This document shows positions 33,778 through 43,049 of a stretch of DNA of 64,000 nt, in pieces. Position numbers and translations under genes: made by a program. The notes under the pieces are model-generated. The model did not search any database. It was not told where the DNA came from and worked only from the letters and a program-made list of their open reading frames with translations. How positions within the stretch are numbered: position 1 is the first letter of the stretch; the number at the start of each line of letters is the position of its first letter. The stretch is from Bradyrhizobium diazoefficiens USDA 110 (GTDB taxonomy: Bacteria; Pseudomonadota; Alphaproteobacteria; Rhizobiales; Xanthobacteraceae), in NCBI RefSeq assembly GCF_000011365.1, contig NC_004463.1, positions 1,116,001-1,180,000 of the forward strand, in the 5' to 3' direction.

Positions 33778-35613
33778 ATGACGGCCCAGCCCTTGCTCGA
33801 CGTCCAGGACCTCACGGTCGAATTCACCACCCGCCGCGGCATCGTGAAGGCGGTGCAGCACGTCAACATCTCCGTCGCCAAGGGCGAGACGCTGGCGATC
33901 GTCGGCGAGTCCGGCTCCGGCAAGTCGGTGACGTCCTATGCGGTGATGCGCATCCTCGACCGGGCGGGGCGGATCGCCGAGGGCTCGGTGATGTTTTCCG
34001 GCATCGACGTGAAGGCTGCGACCGAAGACCAGATGCGCGACCTGCGCGGCCGCGAAGTCTCGATGATCTTCCAGAACCCGCGCGCTGCACTGAACCCGAT
34101 CCGCAAGGTCGGCGACCAGATCGAGGACGTGCTGCGCACCCATGTGCAGCAGGCCCAGGTCGCCGATCACGGTGAGAAGGCGATCGAGGCGCTGGAGCAG
34201 GTCAAGATCGCCCGCCCGCGCGAGCGCTACCACGCCTATCCGTTCGAACTGTCCGGCGGCATGTGCCAGCGCGTCGTCATCGCGCTGGCGCTGGCCTGCA
34301 ACCCGCAGCTCCTCATCGCGGACGAGCCGACCACGGGCCTCGACGTCACCACCCAGAAGGCGGTGATGGATTTGATCGTCGAGCTGACCAGGCGCCGCGC
34401 GATGTCGACCATCCTGATCACGCATGATCTGGGTTTGGCCGCCGCCTATTGCGACCGTGTCGTGGTGATGGAAAAGGGTCGCGTGGTCGAGACCGCCACG
34501 GCCGCCGACATTTTCGCCAACCCGCAGCACCCCTACACCAAGAAGCTGATGCGCGCGACACCGCGGCTCGGCGTGAGCCTGCGGGATCTGCTGCCGGAGG
34601 AGGAGGGGGCTTCCTTCGCCTCTCCCCGCGTGCGGGGAGAGGCCGACGCACGAAGTGCGGGGGGTGAGGGGGACTCTCCAAGCACCGTGCTCGCGGAGAC
34701 GCCCCCTCACCCCAACCCTCTCAGCGCGAGCGAAGCTCGTCGCGACCCCGCAAGCGGGGAGAGGGGGAAGAGCGAACAGCCGCTCCTTCTCATCGAAAAG
34801 CTCGTGAAAGAGTATCCCCGCCAGGGCGCCACGGCCACGCTCGGCAAATTGTTCGGCCGCAAGCCGCCGGTGGAGCCGGATGTATTCCGCGCCGTCGACG
34901 GCATCAGCTTCTCGATCGGCCATGGCGAGAGCGTCGGCCTGGTCGGCGAATCCGGCTGCGGCAAATCGACCACCTCGATGATGGTGATGCGGCTCCTGGA
35001 CCAGACCTCCGGCCTGATCCAGTTCGACGGCGAGGACATCGGCGGCATCGCGCCGGCCTCGTTTGCCCGGCTGCCGCAGCGCAGCCGCATCCAGATGGTG
35101 TTCCAGGACCCGACCGACAGCCTCAATCCGCGCTTCACCGCCGCGCGCGCCATCGCCGACCCGATCATGCAGCTCGGCGACGTCAGGGGCCGCGATGCGC
35201 TGCGCGCCCGCTGCGAGGAGCTGGCCACCATGGTCGGCCTGCCGCACAATCTGCTGGATCGGTTTCCGCACCAATTGTCCGGCGGCCAGAAGGCCCGCGT
35301 CGGCATCGCCCGGGCGATTGCCCTGCACCCGAAACTCGTCATCCTGGACGAGCCGACGGCGGCGCTCGACGTCTCGGTCCAGGCCCTGGTCCTCAATCTG
35401 CTCCAGGACCTCAAGGCGCGGCTAGGTATGAGCTATCTGTTCGTCTCGCATGATTTGAACGTAGTGCGCTTGCTGTGCGATCGTGTCATTGTGATGCGGA
35501 CGGGTCGAATCGTCGAGGAAGGCTCTTCCGAGAGGGTTTTGAGCGATCCGCAGGACGACTACACCAAGGAGCTGCTGACGGCGATCCCTCATCCGCCGTT
35601 GCCGGTACACTGA
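33778..35613 (+). CDS. fused ABC ATPase (DppD-DppF type) with a repeat-encoded linker
   Basis: 611 residues with two complete ATPase domains: Walker A GESGSGKS, signature LSGGM, Walker B LLIADEPT in the first; GESGCGKS, LSGGQ and LVILDEPT in the second. They normally are two proteins, DppD and DppF. The linker of about 60 residues is largely translated from a family B repeat at 34618-34767 (residues such as RVRGEADARSAGGEGD and PPHPNPLSASEARRDP). The frame is intact throughout. It powers the transporter encoded upstream. Confidence 0.92.
   Translation: MTAQPLLDVQDLTVEFTTRRGIVKAVQHVNISVAKGETLAIVGESGSGKSVTSYAVMRILDRAGRIAEGSVMFSGIDVKAATEDQMRDLRGREVSMIFQNPRAALNPIRKVGDQIEDVLRTHVQQAQVADHGEKAIEALEQVKIARPRERYHAYPFELSGGMCQRVVIALALACNPQLLIADEPTTGLDVTTQKAVMDLIVELTRRRAMSTILITHDLGLAAAYCDRVVVMEKGRVVETATAADIFANPQHPYTKKLMRATPRLGVSLRDLLPEEEGASFASPRVRGEADARSAGGEGDSPSTVLAETPPHPNPLSASEARRDPASGERGKSEQPLLLIEKLVKEYPRQGATATLGKLFGRKPPVEPDVFRAVDGISFSIGHGESVGLVGESGCGKSTTSMMVMRLLDQTSGLIQFDGEDIGGIAPASFARLPQRSRIQMVFQDPTDSLNPRFTAARAIADPIMQLGDVRGRDALRARCEELATMVGLPHNLLDRFPHQLSGGQKARVGIARAIALHPKLVILDEPTAALDVSVQALVLNLLQDLKARLGMSYLFVSHDLNVVRLLCDRVIVMRTGRIVEEGSSERVLSDPQDDYTKELLTAIPHPPLPVH
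34618..34767. repeat. family B repeat inside a coding sequence
   Basis: Starts GCCTCTCCCCGCGTGCGGGGAGAGG and ends CCCCGCAAGCGGGGAGAGGG (in overlapping arms), like the intergenic copies at 46795 and 55346, and contains CCCCCTCACCCC as they do. About 150 bases, a multiple of three, so the reading frame of the ATPase fusion is preserved. Confidence 0.9.
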
Positions 35614-35628
35614 TTGTTTGGGAGCGTG

Positions 35629-35808
35629 ATGGCCGAGCCGCTGGACGATTATATCGACGCCGTATCGAAAGCGCTGGCATTGCCGATCGAGGAGGCCTGG
35701 AGGCCGGCGGTTCGCGCCAATCTCGAAGTGTCGCTGCGGCTCGCCCGCCTCGTCGACGAATTCGCGCTGCCGGACGAGACCGAGCCGGCGCCGATCTTCT
35801 CCGTCTGA
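35629..35808 (+). CDS. AtzG-like small subunit (DUF4089) of the amidase
   Basis: 59 residues from ATG 35629 with GGGAG upstream. The pattern DDYIDAVSKALALPIEEAWRPAV and ending RLARLVDEFALPDETEPAPIF (read here in shortened form) is that of DUF4089/AtzG/HpxX proteins, GatC-like helices that bind and stabilise AtzE-type amidases. It directly precedes the AtzE-like gene by seven bases, as expected for a two-subunit enzyme. Confidence 0.85.
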   Translation: MAEPLDDYIDAVSKALALPIEEAWRPAVRANLEVSLRLARLVDEFALPDETEPAPIFSV

Positions 35809-35815
35809 CGCCGCC

Positions 35816-37210
35816 ATGACCACCAAGCCAGAGATGAGTGCTGCCGATATCGCCAAAGCGGTGGCTGGCGGCAAGATGTCCGCCCTCGCTGCCATCGAAG
35901 CCGCGCTTGCGCGCATCAAGCAGCACGACACCATCCTCAATTCCTTCACCGACGTCACCGCCGAGCGCGCCCTTGCGAAAGCGCGTGCGATCGACGCCGA
36001 CATTGCCGCCGGCAAGGAGGTCGGCCCGCTCGCCGGCGTGCCCTTCGCGGTGAAGAATCTGTTCGATGTCGCGGGCCTGCCGACGCGTGCCGGCTCGAAG
36101 ATCAACCGCGACCTCGCGCCCGCCAAGCGCGACGCCACCTTGATCGAGCGGCTGGAAGCGGCCGGCGCGGTTCTGGTCGGCGCGCTCAACATGGGCGAGT
36201 ACGCCTACGACTTCACCGGCGAGAACATTCACGACGGTCCATCGCGCAATCCGCACGACACGACGCGCATGAGCGGCGGCTCCTCCGGCGGCTCCGGCAG
36301 CGCCGTCGGCGGCGCGCTGGTGCCGATTGCGCTGGGCTCGGACACCAACGGCTCGATTCGCGTGCCGTCCTCGTTCTGCGGCATTTTTGGTCTGAAGCCG
36401 ACCTATGGTCGGCTGTCGCGGGCGCGGTCGTTTCCGTTCGTCGCCAGCTTCGATCATCTCGGTCCGTTCGCGCGCACCGTCACCGATCTCGCGCTCGCCT
36501 ACGATGCGATGCAGGGGCCGGATGCGGGCGATGCCGCCTGCACCACACGCGGTCTGGAGCCGACGGTGCCGCTGCTCGCCAATCCGGTCTCGGACCTGCG
36601 CATCGCGATCGCCGGCGGCTACTTCCAGAAGAACGTGTTTCCCGAGGCCGTCGAAGCCGTGAGCCGCGTCGCCAAGGCGCTCGGCGCGACGCAAATCGTC
36701 GAGGTGCCCGAAGCCGCGCGTGCCCGCGCGGCGGCTTACGTCATCTCCACCACCGAAGGCGCTTCGCTGCATCTCGATCGCCTGCGCAAGCGTCCGAACG
36801 ATTTCGATCCCGCCGTGCGCGACCGCCTGATCGCGGGCGCCATGGTGCCCGCGCCGCTGGTGGATCGCGCGCAAAAATTCCGCCGCTGGTATCGCGCGCA
36901 GTTTTCCGAGATCTTCAAATCGGTCGACGTGCTGCTGGCGCCGGCGACGCCGTGCACTGCGCCAAAGCTCGGGCAGGTGAATTTCAATCTCGACGGCGTC
37001 GAACTGCCGGTGCGCGCCAATATCGGCATCCACACCCAGCCGATCTCCTTCATCGGCCTGCCCGTGGTCGCGGTGCCGGTGCCGCTCGAGCCGCTGCCGA
37101 TCGGCGTGCAGATCATCGCCGCGCCCTGGCGCGAGGATATCGCGTTGCGCGTCGCGCATACGTTGGAACGGATGGGCGTTGTTGCAGCGCCAGCCCCGAG
37201 AGGATTCTGA
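35816..37210 (+). CDS. AtzE/HpxY-type amidase (amidase signature family)
   Basis: 464 residues of the amidase signature family with catalytic Lys80 (FAVKNLF), the serine pair in GGSSGGSGS (156-157) and Ser180 ([10 protein letters not shown]). AtzE hydrolyses 1-carboxybiuret in cyanuric-acid breakdown; HpxY is its relative in oxalurate/purine breakdown. The neighbours AtzG, AtzH/HpxZ and AtzF support an AtzE-like role, but there is no cyanuric acid hydrolase gene in view, so the natural substrate is uncertain. Confidence 0.88.
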   Translation: MTTKPEMSAADIAKAVAGGKMSALAAIEAALARIKQHDTILNSFTDVTAERALAKARAIDADIAAGKEVGPLAGVPFAVKNLFDVAGLPTRAGSKINRDLAPAKRDATLIERLEAAGAVLVGALNMGEYAYDFTGENIHDGPSRNPHDTTRMSGGSSGGSGSAVGGALVPIALGSDTNGSIRVPSSFCGIFGLKPTYGRLSRARSFPFVASFDHLGPFARTVTDLALAYDAMQGPDAGDAACTTRGLEPTVPLLANPVSDLRIAIAGGYFQKNVFPEAVEAVSRVAKALGATQIVEVPEAARARAAAYVISTTEGASLHLDRLRKRPNDFDPAVRDRLIAGAMVPAPLVDRAQKFRRWYRAQFSEIFKSVDVLLAPATPCTAPKLGQVNFNLDGVELPVRANIGIHTQPISFIGLPVVAVPVPLEPLPIGVQIIAAPWREDIALRVAHTLERMGVVAAPAPRGF

Positions 37211-37211
37211 G

Positions 37212-37604
37212 ATGGAGATCGATCTCCCAGAGGTGATCGCGGAAGTCAAAGCCGCATTCGATCGTTATGAGCAGGCCCTGGTCACCAACGACGTAACCGT
37301 GCTCGGCGAGCTGTTCCGCAACGATCCCCGCACGCTGCGCTACGGCATCGGCGAGAACCTCTATGGCTATGAGGCGATCTCCGGCTTCCGCGCCGGCCGC
37401 TCGCCGGTCGGCCTCAACCGTCGCACCGCGAAAACCGTCATCAGCAGCTATGGCCGCGACACGGCCGTCGCCTCCACCCTGTTCTATCGCGACACGGCGC
37501 CCGGCAAGGTCGGCCGGCAGATGCAGACCTGGATTCGCTTCCCGGAGGGCTGGCGCGTCGTCGCCGCCCATGTCAGCATCATCGACGAGTCGAAAGAGAC
37601 CTGA
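37212..37604 (+). CDS. AtzH/HpxZ-like protein (DUF3225)
   Basis: 130 residues with an NTF2-like fold pattern: helical start ([20 protein letters not shown]) then [31 protein letters not shown], and a beta-rich end [16 protein letters not shown]. This is the DUF3225 family named HpxZ in oxalurate catabolism and AtzH in triazine degraders. It sits one base after the amidase stop. Its biochemical role here is not established from the sequence. Confidence 0.85.
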   Translation: MEIDLPEVIAEVKAAFDRYEQALVTNDVTVLGELFRNDPRTLRYGIGENLYGYEAISGFRAGRSPVGLNRRTAKTVISSYGRDTAVASTLFYRDTAPGKVGRQMQTWIRFPEGWRVVAAHVSIIDESKET

Positions 37605-37608
37605 TCGA

Positions 37609-38331
37609 ATGACGCTTGACGACCTTCCGCAGGGAACTCTGCCGGCCGAGTCGGTGGTGCCCCGCGTCGACCGGGCCCTGCCGTCGGTGCAGAAGGTCAC
37701 GCGCGCCGAGGAACTGCGTCTTCAGCTCGCCGACGAGATCGTGCGCGGAGCCCTGGCCCCCGGCTCGCCGCTGGACGAGACCGACATCGCGCGGCGTTTC
37801 AACGTCTCGCGCACGCCGGTGCGCGAGGCCCTGCGCCAGCTGGTGGCGAGCGGCCTCGTCGAGGCCCGGCCGCACCGCGGCGCGGTGGTGGCGCAGCCGT
37901 CGATCGAACGGCTGAAGAGCATGTTCGAGGCGATGGCGGAGCTGGAAGCGCTGTGCGCCGGCCTTGCGGCCGAGCGCATGTCCGCCGCCGAACGCCACGG
38001 TCTGGAGGCCATCCACGAAGAGCTGCGTGTCCTCAGCTACACCGGCAATCCCGATCGCTTCCACGAGGTCAACGAGCGCTTCCACAACGCGATCTATGCC
38101 GGCTCGCAGAACGGTTACATCGCCGAGATCACGCTGGCGACCCGCGTCCGCGTGCAGCCGTTCCGCCGTGCCCAGTTCCGCAACCTCGGCCGTCTCGCCA
38201 AATCGCAAGCCGAGCACGACCGCGTCGTCGTCGCCATCATGCGCGGCGACAAGCAGGGCGCCGCCGCCGCCATGCGCGCCCACATCGAGTTGGTGCGCGG
38301 GGAGTACGAGATCTACGCGGTGTCGGTTTAG
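37609..38331 (+). CDS. GntR family regulator (FCD domain)
   Basis: 240 residues: N-terminal winged helix-turn-helix (LAPGSPLDETDIARRFNVSR, VREALRQLVASGLVEARPH) and a C-terminal FCD domain (RFHEVNERFHNAIYAGSQNG) that binds a small acid or metal. It is the last gene of the cluster, four bases after the AtzH-like gene, and is probably the controller of both this operon and the divergent-facing allophanate hydrolase. Confidence 0.9.
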   Translation: MTLDDLPQGTLPAESVVPRVDRALPSVQKVTRAEELRLQLADEIVRGALAPGSPLDETDIARRFNVSRTPVREALRQLVASGLVEARPHRGAVVAQPSIERLKSMFEAMAELEALCAGLAAERMSAAERHGLEAIHEELRVLSYTGNPDRFHEVNERFHNAIYAGSQNGYIAEITLATRVRVQPFRRAQFRNLGRLAKSQAEHDRVVVAIMRGDKQGAAAAMRAHIELVRGEYEIYAVSV

Positions 38332-38348
38332 CGCCGCGCACTCGTGTC

Positions 38349-38436
38349 GTAGGGTGGGCAAAGGCGCAAAGCGCCGTGCCCACCATCTATCCTAGCTAAT
38401 GGTAATGGTGGGCACGCTACACTTTGCCCACCCTAC
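38349..38436. repeat. family D dispersed palindromic repeat
   Basis: Arms GTAGGGTGGGCAAAGGCG and CTTTGCCCACCCTAC, with inner CGTGCCCACCAT / ATGGTGGGCACG. It lies between the convergent gntR and atzF-like genes; the second copy is at 9750. Confidence 0.9.
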
Positions 38437-38441
38437 GAGAG

Positions 38442-40250
38442 CTACGCCGTGGCCGCCTCCGCCATATACGCGCGCCAACCGCCGTAGCTTGTGATGTCTC
38501 GCGCTTCGCCGAGCACTTCCGGCTCGACGAGAAAGCCCTTCACGCTGCGGCCGTCGGCGAGCCTGATGGTGCCGATCGCCATCGGCGCCGGAATCGCGTT
38601 GACGAACTTGCCGAACGCAGCCGCAGAAAGCGACCAGATCTCCAGCTCGATGGCCGCGCCTTTGCCGGCTGCGACGCGCAGCATGCCCGGCTTCGGTGGT
38701 GTGGTCGGAAGCGCATAGAGTTTGTAGTCCGCCGCCGTCCTGGTCGCCTCGATCAGCTTTCCGTTCAGCGCCTTCAGCTCGCCGTTCAGCGCCATGCCGG
38801 ACAGATGCGCGCCGACGACGGCGATCGGAATCTCGTCGATGCCGCCTGCGGCAAGCGGCGCGAGCGCGGGTTGCGCGACGCCCTTCGCGCCGACGCTCAG
38901 CCTGGTATCCGCATGGAACACGCGGCCGATGCTCGCAAGCAGCGCATCGCGGCCGGCCGGCGCCAGCAGCGTGATCCCGAACGGGATGCCGTCGGCGCGC
39001 ATCGATGCCGGCACGGCGAGGCCGCAGAGGTCGAGCAGGTTGACGAAATTGGTGTAGGTGCCGAGCCGGCTGTTGAGCTCGATCGGGTTGGCCAGCACCT
39101 GCGCGGTCGTATACGCGGTCGGCGCCGTCGGCAGCACCAGCGCATCGATATTGGCAAAGGTGCGCTCGGCGATCTTGCGCAGGCCCTGCAGGCGATAGAG
39201 CGCGGAGAAGGTGTCCGCCGCCGTCAGCCGCGCACCGGCCGCGGTGATCTCGCGCGTCACCGGATGGATCATATCGGGCGCGGACGCCAGCAGGTTCTTG
39301 ATCACGAGATAGCGCTCGGCAACCCAGGGCCCTTCGTAGAGCAGTCGCGCCGTCTCGTAGAACGGCTCGAGGTCGAATTCGACCAGCGTCGCGCCGAGCG
39401 CAGTCCAGCGCTTCAGCGCCTCGCCATAAGCGGCTTCCGCCTTCTTGTCGCCGAAGAAGATCAGCTGCCCGTTGCGCGGCACGCCGAGGCGCAGGTTTGC
39501 GGGGAACGGCGTCAGCGCGCCGAGCGGCCGGTCGCGCGAGAATGGATCGGCCTGGTCAGGTCCCGCCATCACGGAGAGTGCGAGTGCAGCATCGTCCACC
39601 GTCAAGGCGAATACCGAGATGCAGTCGAGCGTGCGGCAGGCAGGCACGAGTCCCGCGGTCGAGATCATGCCGAGGCTTGGCTTCAGCCCGACGATGTTGT
39701 TGAGCATGGCCGGCACGCGGCCGCTGCCGGCGGTGTCGGTGCCGAGCGTCAGCGGCACCAGCCCGGCGCCGAGGGCGGTCGCCGAGCCCGAGCTGGAGCC
39801 ACCGGGAATCAGATCCTCGCGAATCGAATTTTTGGGAATGCCGTAGGGCGAGCGTACGCCGACGAGGCCGGTTGCGAACTGGTCGAGATTGGTCTTGCCG
39901 ATGATGATGGCGCCGGCCGCGCGCAGGCGCTCCACCGCGGTCGAGTCATGGGTCGGTGTGTAGGAGAAGGCGGGGCAGGCCGCCGTGGTCGGAAAGCCCA
40001 GCGCGTCGATGTTGTCCTTCACCGCGACCGGGACGCCATAGAGCGGCATGCTGGCGGCATCCGGGCGCGCGGCAAGCTTTTCAGCTTCCGCGATCGCGTC
40101 CTTCTCGTCGCGCAGGCTGATGAAGACGGCGGGATCGTTGTGGTCGCGGATGCGCTGGTAGCTGCGCGCGATCGTCTGTGCCGGCGTGAGCGTGCCCGCG
40201 CGATGCGCGGCCACAATCGCGGCGATCGTTTCAGGCTGTTCAGCCCCCAT
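38442..40250 (-). CDS. atzF: allophanate hydrolase (AtzF type)
   Basis: 602 residues: an amidase-signature domain with Lys78 (VAVKDNIDALG), the serine cluster 152-154 (GGSSSGS) and Ser176 (TDTAGSGRVP), and a C-terminal domain of about 150 residues typical of allophanate hydrolases (ALNGELKALNGKLIEATRTA, LPTTPPKPGMLR, AFGKFVNAIPAPMAIGTI, split). The reaction is allophanate to ammonia and CO2, the last step from biuret or ureides. No urea carboxylase gene is nearby, as in the Atz rather than the urea amidolyase pathway. Start ATG 40250. Confidence 0.92.
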   Translation of the reverse strand: MGAEQPETIAAIVAAHRAGTLTPAQTIARSYQRIRDHNDPAVFISLRDEKDAIAEAEKLAARPDAASMPLYGVPVAVKDNIDALGFPTTAACPAFSYTPTHDSTAVERLRAAGAIIIGKTNLDQFATGLVGVRSPYGIPKNSIREDLIPGGSSSGSATALGAGLVPLTLGTDTAGSGRVPAMLNNIVGLKPSLGMISTAGLVPACRTLDCISVFALTVDDAALALSVMAGPDQADPFSRDRPLGALTPFPANLRLGVPRNGQLIFFGDKKAEAAYGEALKRWTALGATLVEFDLEPFYETARLLYEGPWVAERYLVIKNLLASAPDMIHPVTREITAAGARLTAADTFSALYRLQGLRKIAERTFANIDALVLPTAPTAYTTAQVLANPIELNSRLGTYTNFVNLLDLCGLAVPASMRADGIPFGITLLAPAGRDALLASIGRVFHADTRLSVGAKGVAQPALAPLAAGGIDEIPIAVVGAHLSGMALNGELKALNGKLIEATRTAADYKLYALPTTPPKPGMLRVAAGKGAAIELEIWSLSAAAFGKFVNAIPAPMAIGTIRLADGRSVKGFLVEPEVLGEARDITSYGGWRAYMAEAATA

Positions 40251-40318
40251 TTTCAGCCCTCATGGCGACAAAACTCCGGCAACATGTCCTCACCCGGATT
40301 GAAGCAAGCGATGTGCCA

Positions 40319-40328
40319 TTGTGTACAG
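40319..40328 (-). promoter_or_regulatory. candidate GntR operator upstream of atzF
   Basis: TTGTGTACAG on the plus strand (CTGTACACAA on the minus) resembles the FCD-type GntR core and the box at 29713. It is about 70 bases before the atzF-like start. Tentative. Confidence 0.3.
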
Positions 40329-40457
40329 AATCCGGGCAGCGCGGCTGCTCCGGATATTATCGGGAGATCAGTAGGTTGGGGGATATTTCGGCGGCCGGGC
40401 GGGGCATCGCGCCAACGCCTTGTTCCGGGCATTTGCGCAAATTTTGGGCAGTCTGGA

Positions 40458-40952
40458 TCAGGTGAAGCCAGCGAGGATCTGGAGCAGCCGCTCCCGGTTC
40501 TCCTTGCCGATCTTCGCCTCGACATGGCGCTCGTGCTCGTCGGCGAGCCGCTTGAACTTCGCCAGCGCCGTCTCGCCCTGGGCGGTGAGGTGCAGGGCGT
40601 GGGAGCGCCGGTCCGCCTTCGACTTGACCCGTTTCACCAGCTTGCGGTGTTCGAGGCTGTCGAGCAGATGCACAAGCCGGGCGCGCTCGATGCCGAGGCG
40701 CTTGGCCACCGCCATCTGCGACAGGCCCGGATTGGCGCCGATTACCGTCAGCACCGAATATTGCGTCGGCCGGATGTCGACCCCGCCCAGCGTCTTGATG
40801 AAGTCCTGAAAGATCCAGATCTGGAAACGCCGCACCGCGTAGCCGGCGTGTCCGACCAGCGCGTCGAGCCCTATCTCGTCCGCGTCGTTCCGCCGCGCCG
40901 CGCCGTTGCCGGCGCGTTTGCGTGGGGAAGTTTGGGCTACCGTGGCTGTCAC
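40458..40952 (-). CDS. MarR family regulator, divergent from feruloyl-CoA synthase
   Basis: 164 residues from GTG 40952, with GGAGA upstream; the frame is open to 41120 but has no family support there. Winged-helix MarR pattern: LSQMAVAKRLGIERARLVHL, LEHRKLVKRVKSKADRRSH. MarR proteins beside hydroxycinnamate genes often respond to the aryl-CoA thioester. A strong palindrome at 41006-41026 lies between the two divergent starts. Confidence 0.88.
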   Translation of the reverse strand: MTATVAQTSPRKRAGNGAARRNDADEIGLDALVGHAGYAVRRFQIWIFQDFIKTLGGVDIRPTQYSVLTVIGANPGLSQMAVAKRLGIERARLVHLLDSLEHRKLVKRVKSKADRRSHALHLTAQGETALAKFKRLADEHERHVEAKIGKENRERLLQILAGFT

Positions 40953-41005
40953 GTCGCGTCTCCTGCCATGCATCCCTTGTAGCGCCTCGGACGGCCGTGC
41001 GGAAG

Positions 41006-41026
41006 ATTGTTGTTGACGACAACAAT
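41006..41026. promoter_or_regulatory. MarR-type operator between marR and feruloyl-CoA synthase
   Basis: Perfect 8-bp inverted repeat ATTGTTGT-N5-ACAACAAT, immediately followed by a second palindrome ACAATTGT (41022-41029). It lies 54 bases before the marR start and 95 before the synthase start, ideal for co-regulation. Confidence 0.65.
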
Positions 41027-41120
41027 TGTCGTGCCCAACATTATGGCCAAGGCAGAATGGCCAAGGCAGTCCGGAACGAGGCTGCGGCCGATCCGGACAT
41101 CCGGGCGGAGGAGGAAACAC

Positions 41121-42977
41121 ATGACAGCCGCCTTACGCGGTGACGCGTCAAGTCTGTTCGCAGCGCCCAAGACGATCGCCGAGCATCGCGCCGACGGCAG
41201 CATCGTGCTGCGCTCGCCGGAGCCGTTGCACGACAGCGCGCGCTGCATCGGCGACTGGCTGGAGCAATGGGCGCGGCAGACGCCCGATGCGATCTTCCTC
41301 GCCGAGCGCGGCAATGCCGAAGCGCCATGGACCACGGTCACCTACGCGCAGGCATTGCGGCAGGTGCGTGGCGCGGCGTCATGGATCCTGTCGCAAGGCC
41401 TCAGCGCCGAACGCCCGCTCGTGATCCTCTCCGACAACAGTATCGACCATGCGCTGCTCGCGCTTGCGGCGCAGCATGTCGGTGTGCCCTCCGCCGCGAT
41501 CTCGCCGGCCTATTCGCTGATGTCCAGGGATTTCGACAAGCTCAAGAGCATGATCGCGCTGCTCGAGCCGGGCGCGATCTACGTCTCCGCGACGAAGCCG
41601 TTCGCGGCGGCGCTGGCTGCGATCGAGCCGCTGCACAAGGCGCAGATCATCAGCGGCAACGGCGCTGACGCCGACGCACTCGCCTTCAGCGCCGTTGCGG
41701 CAACGCCCGAAATTGCCGACGTCGCAAAAGCCTTTGCCGCGGTGACGCCGGACACGATCGCAAAATTCCTGTTCACGTCAGGCTCGACCGGCACGCCGAA
41801 AGCCGTCATCAACACCCAGCGCATGCTGACCTCGAGCCAGCAGGCCAAGGCGCAGACCTGGACCTTCCTCGAACAGGCTGGCAGCGATCTCGTCATTCTC
41901 GACTGGCTGCCCTGGAGCCACACCTTCGGCGCCAACCACAATTTCAACCTGGTGCTGCGCAACGGCGGCTCACTCTATATCGACGGCGGCAAGCCTGCGC
42001 CCGGTCTCTTTGCGACGTCGCTCGCGAACCTGAAAAGCGTGATGCCGACGGTCTATTTCAACGTGCCGCGCGGCTTCGACATGCTGATCGCGGCATTGCG
42101 CGGTGACGAAGCGTTGCGCCGCCGCTTCTTCAGCGAGGTGAAGTTCGCCTTCTACGCGGGCGCAGCGCTGCCGCAGAACCTGTGGGACGCGCTCGAACAA
42201 TTGTCCGTCGAAACCGTCGGCCGCCCGCTGCCGATGGTATCGGCCTGGGGCTCGACGGAAACCTCGCCGCTGGCGACCGACTGCCATTTCCTCGCCGAGC
42301 GCTCCGGCAATATCGGCGTGCCGATACCCGGTACCGAGCTGAAGCTCGTCACCTCCGGCGACAAGCTGGAAGTGCGCGTGCGCGGCCCCAACGTCACGCC
42401 GGGTTACTGGAAGGCGCCCGAGCTGACCAGGCAGGCGTTTGACGACGAGGGCTTTTATCTCATCGGGGATGCGGTGAAGCTTGCTGATAGCGCGCGGCCG
42501 GAGCGCGGCCTGTTCTTCGACGGGCGTGTCGCGGAGGACTTCAAGCTCAATTCCGGCACCTGGGTCAGCGTCGGCACGCTGCGGCTCGCCGGCATCGCCG
42601 CGCTGGCGCCGCTCGCGCAGGATATCGTCGTCGCCGGTCATGGCGGCGACGAGGTGCGCTTCCTGGTGTTCCCGAACATCCTGGCGTGCCGTGGGCATGC
42701 CGGTTTGCCGGAGACGGCCGATGTGAATGATGTGCTGGCACATGACAAGATCAGGGGTGCGATCGCTCAGGGGCTTGCGAAGCTGAAGCAGCAGGGCGCC
42801 AATTCCTCCGGCCACGCCACGCGCGCGCTGCTGCTCGCCGAACCGCCATCGGTCGACGGCGGCGAGATCACCGACAAGGGCTACATCAACCAGCGCGCGG
42901 TGCTGACGCGGCGCGCGGAGGCGGTGGCGCGGCTGAATGACGATGCGGCGGGGGAGTGGATTGGGTGCGTCGGGTGA
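41121..42977 (+). CDS. fcs: feruloyl-CoA synthase-like acyl-CoA ligase
   Basis: 618 residues. Adenylate-forming enzyme: FLFTSGSTGTPKAVINT (ATP loop), SAWGSTETSP, and a C-terminal GEITDKGYINQ. The opening and the LDWLPWSHTFGANHNF, GSLYIDGG and TWVSVGTLR motifs are characteristic of feruloyl-CoA synthases, which start breakdown of ferulate, caffeate or p-coumarate. GGAGGAGGAAAC precedes ATG 41121. No enoyl-CoA hydratase/lyase or vanillin dehydrogenase gene is in this window. Confidence 0.9.
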   Translation: MTAALRGDASSLFAAPKTIAEHRADGSIVLRSPEPLHDSARCIGDWLEQWARQTPDAIFLAERGNAEAPWTTVTYAQALRQVRGAASWILSQGLSAERPLVILSDNSIDHALLALAAQHVGVPSAAISPAYSLMSRDFDKLKSMIALLEPGAIYVSATKPFAAALAAIEPLHKAQIISGNGADADALAFSAVAATPEIADVAKAFAAVTPDTIAKFLFTSGSTGTPKAVINTQRMLTSSQQAKAQTWTFLEQAGSDLVILDWLPWSHTFGANHNFNLVLRNGGSLYIDGGKPAPGLFATSLANLKSVMPTVYFNVPRGFDMLIAALRGDEALRRRFFSEVKFAFYAGAALPQNLWDALEQLSVETVGRPLPMVSAWGSTETSPLATDCHFLAERSGNIGVPIPGTELKLVTSGDKLEVRVRGPNVTPGYWKAPELTRQAFDDEGFYLIGDAVKLADSARPERGLFFDGRVAEDFKLNSGTWVSVGTLRLAGIAALAPLAQDIVVAGHGGDEVRFLVFPNILACRGHAGLPETADVNDVLAHDKIRGAIAQGLAKLKQQGANSSGHATRALLLAEPPSVDGGEITDKGYINQRAVLTRRAEAVARLNDDAAGEWIGCVG

Positions 42978-43049
42978 ATTGACGCGGAGGCGGCGCCTCA
43001 TCGAGGCGATGACGCAACCGCGCAATAGCGCAGTCCTGGTCGTCTCGAT

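Noticed and set aside
38424..40982. A very long plus-strand open frame (852 codons) opposite the allophanate hydrolase gene
   Set aside because: It is antisense to a gene with clear amidase motifs; high GC in codon position 3 leaves long antisense frames without stops. Its translation is Arg/Asp/Gly-rich with no domain.
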